7,303 nucleotides of DNA. Origin: JAKFVC01 sp040386595. Its GTDB lineage: Bacteria; Planctomycetota; Planctomycetia; Planctomycetales; Planctomycetaceae. The stretch's first letter is position 1, and each line of letters begins with the position of its first letter. The position numbers and the translations under genes were made by a program. The stretch lies in assembly GCA_040386595.1 (NCBI GenBank), contig JAZKFE010000195.1, forward strand, positions 1 through 7,303, given 5' to 3'. Of this stretch, positions 6,104 through 7,303 are shown piece after piece. A model generated the notes under the pieces. It did no database searches. It was not told the DNA's origin and saw only the letters and a list, made by a program, of their open reading frames with translations.

Positions 6104-6118
6104 TCTTCAGCAGGCTGA
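6104..6118. repeat. Palindromic element, copy 2 (TCTTCAGCAGGCTGA)
   Basis: Identical over 15 bases to the copy at 1774-1788. It lies 3 bases after the lipoprotein stop codon, in the gap between convergent genes. The inverted repeat is TCAGC-AG-GCTGA. Confidence 0.5.
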
Positions 6119-6125
6119 GGGGCCG

Positions 6126-6155
6126 CGACGCGGTCGACCGTTATTCACCGCGTCG
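6126..6155. terminator. Hairpin between convergent genes, overlapping the thioredoxin gene stop
   Basis: CGACGCGGT (6126-6134) and ACCGCGTCG (6147-6155) form a perfect 9-bp stem with a 12-base loop. The stop codon of the minus-strand gene (6145-6147) is at the base of the right arm, so its last codons form the stem. Position and symmetry suit a bidirectional terminator, but there is no U-tract on either strand, so intrinsic termination is unproven. Confidence 0.4.
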
Positions 6156-7303
6156 TGTCCTGCAGCAACAGTTGCCGCACGAGTTCCACCTTGTAGACTC
6201 GTAACAGGGGCCCGGGAGTCGTGAAGTCGGCGGTGATCAGTCGGCCGTCTCGATCCAGCAACAAATATCCCGGATAACCTGGCACCAGACCGGGTTCCTG
6301 GTAGGACTTGAGGATGCGTCCGTCGGGGTGGTCGACGACGATGGGAATGTCCATCCCGTTGGCGATCGCGTGATCACGAATCACATCGTGGGCGGAAGAA
6401 TTGTCGTGGACACCGATGACCGTGACGCCCTGATCGTGAAACAGGTCATGGACCATCTTGACCGAGGAAAAGTCACCCGCGCAGGGGCCGCACCAAGTGG
6501 TGTAAAAATCGAGGAAGACATACTTTCCGCGAAAGTCGGCCAGGCTGCGTTTTTCCGTGTTGAGCCACAGGTTGCCGTCGAGTTCCGGTGCCACGATGCC
6601 GGCGGCATTCTTGGCCGTTAGTTTGCGGTCGGGGCGAGAACTGGCATCTCCTTGTTCCCACGGATTGAACGCGTTCCGCATCGCCGAGAGAGGCCATTTG
6701 GCTGGCTGCTTGAGCATTCGAATCGTGAGCGTGCCAGCCGCTTTAGCATCCCTCAGATCCACAGTCGTCACGCCCCCTACCGACTCATGCGGCAGATAGG
6801 CGAAGACTTGATGCTCATAAACCCGTTCTCCTGTTTCCAGGTTCGCTGGCAGATGGGGCAGTGAGAATTCAAACTCCCCTTTCTCATCCGTCAACTGGGG
6901 TTTGACCTTATAGCGGAGACTGGTGTTGCTGTGGGGCCGCACAATGGCTCGGTGAACGGGCCGGCCGTCGAGTCCCACCACCATACCGCGGATTTTGGGC
7001 AAGGCACGGACGACAATATCGGGGACGCGCTGCTCCGTGGTTCCGTCCACCATCACCGACAGTTGGTCGACTGACGGTAGCCCTTCGCCGCTGTAGTTGA
7101 TGCGACATTTTCCCGGAGCCAAGCGGATTTGATATTCTCCCTGTTCGTTGGTCTGCGCCCATTCAGTGGGAGCCCAGCGAACCCAACCCTCAGGCACAGG
7201 CGAGCCGTCTCCCAGCAAGTTTTCGATTTCACCACTTAAGTCTGTCTTGGGGACAGGCTTTCCCTCATCGGTTACCACGCGACCGCGAACCCACACCTTC
7301 GGC
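6145..7303 (-). CDS. TlpA/ResA-like thioredoxin protein with carboxypeptidase-regulatory-like domains, 5' end outside window
   Basis: Reads open on the minus strand from the right edge to a TGA at 6147-6145; at least 385 residues are visible and the N-terminus, likely with a signal peptide, is missing. Counting from the GTG at 7296, two beta-sandwich carboxypeptidase-regulatory-like units come first: VRGRVVTDEGKPVP at 3-16 with TNEQGEYQIRLAPG at 49-62, then IRGMVVGLDGRPV at 102-114 with TDEKGEFEFSLP at 136-147. A thioredoxin-fold domain follows from about 225: LADFRGKYVFLDFYTTWCGPC with the redox pair Cys269 and Cys272 in WCGPC, and the cis-Pro strand GYPGYLLLDRDGRL (Pro342). TlpA-like proteins exchange disulfides outside the cytoplasm. 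The combination with regulatory-like domains is frequent in planctomycetes. The partner is unknown. Convergent with the lipoprotein gene. Confidence 0.85.
   Translation of the reverse strand, partial: PKVWVRGRVVTDEGKPVPKTDLSGEIENLLGDGSPVPEGWVRWAPTEWAQTNEQGEYQIRLAPGKCRINYSGEGLPSVDQLSVMVDGTTEQRVPDIVVRALPKIRGMVVGLDGRPVHRAIVRPHSNTSLRYKVKPQLTDEKGEFEFSLPHLPANLETGERVYEHQVFAYLPHESVGGVTTVDLRDAKAAGTLTIRMLKQPAKWPLSAMRNAFNPWEQGDASSRPDRKLTAKNAAGIVAPELDGNLWLNTEKRSLADFRGKYVFLDFYTTWCGPCAGDFSSVKMVHDLFHDQGVTVIGVHDNSSAHDVIRDHAIANGMDIPIVVDHPDGRILKSYQEPGLVPGYPGYLLLDRDGRLITADFTTPGPLLRVYKVELVRQLLLQDTTR

Overview
The window looks like a piece of a planctomycete chromosome (phylum Planctomycetota, Pirellulales-like). 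This is inferred from protein families, with no rRNA or marker gene to confirm it. The telling items are a secreted DUF1080 (3-keto-disaccharide hydrolase-like) protein, the tail of a DUF1501 protein just upstream of it, and a TlpA-type thioredoxin carrying long carboxypeptidase-regulatory-like domains. A 72-base run of N at 2693-2764 shows that this is a draft scaffold, possibly from a metagenome.

Left part (1-1790): ordinary chromosomal genes. A SIS-domain phosphoheptose isomerase-like gene leaves the left edge on the minus strand. It is divergent from a MoxR-type AAA+ ATPase with a very acidic tail, and the two share an upstream region of about 325 bp.

Middle and right part (1940-6100): an accessory region. 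It opens with an orphan SMI1/KNR4 (SUKH) immunity-like gene that runs into the assembly gap. Next come about 500 bp with no convincing gene. Then follows a mosaic of pieces that look like integron gene cassettes. Three attC-like sites end in GTTAGC or GTTAGGC at 3338, 5181 and 5597, and each is followed within about 15 bp by a start codon. The two right-hand sites share 23 of 27 bases in their right halves and delimit a 416-bp unit encoding an 81-residue three-helix membrane protein. The next unit encodes a small lipoprotein. Between the first and second sites, a short cassette reading frame with a CPC motif is broken and joined to the last ~49 codons of a DUF1501 gene, followed by an intact DUF1080 gene. 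No integron integrase is visible, so the best description is a cluster of attC sites lacking an integrase (CALIN), disturbed by rearrangement.

Right edge (6145-7303): a minus-strand gene for a secreted or membrane-anchored thioredoxin-like protein, convergent with the lipoprotein gene. The convergent junction holds a 15-bp palindromic repeat, also found after the MoxR gene, and a 9-bp-arm hairpin overlapping the thioredoxin gene's stop codon.

Functionally the window does not form one pathway: housekeeping-type genes flank a cassette-like island. The cassette array is the most interesting signal, together with its unfamiliar small membrane protein and its lipoprotein.
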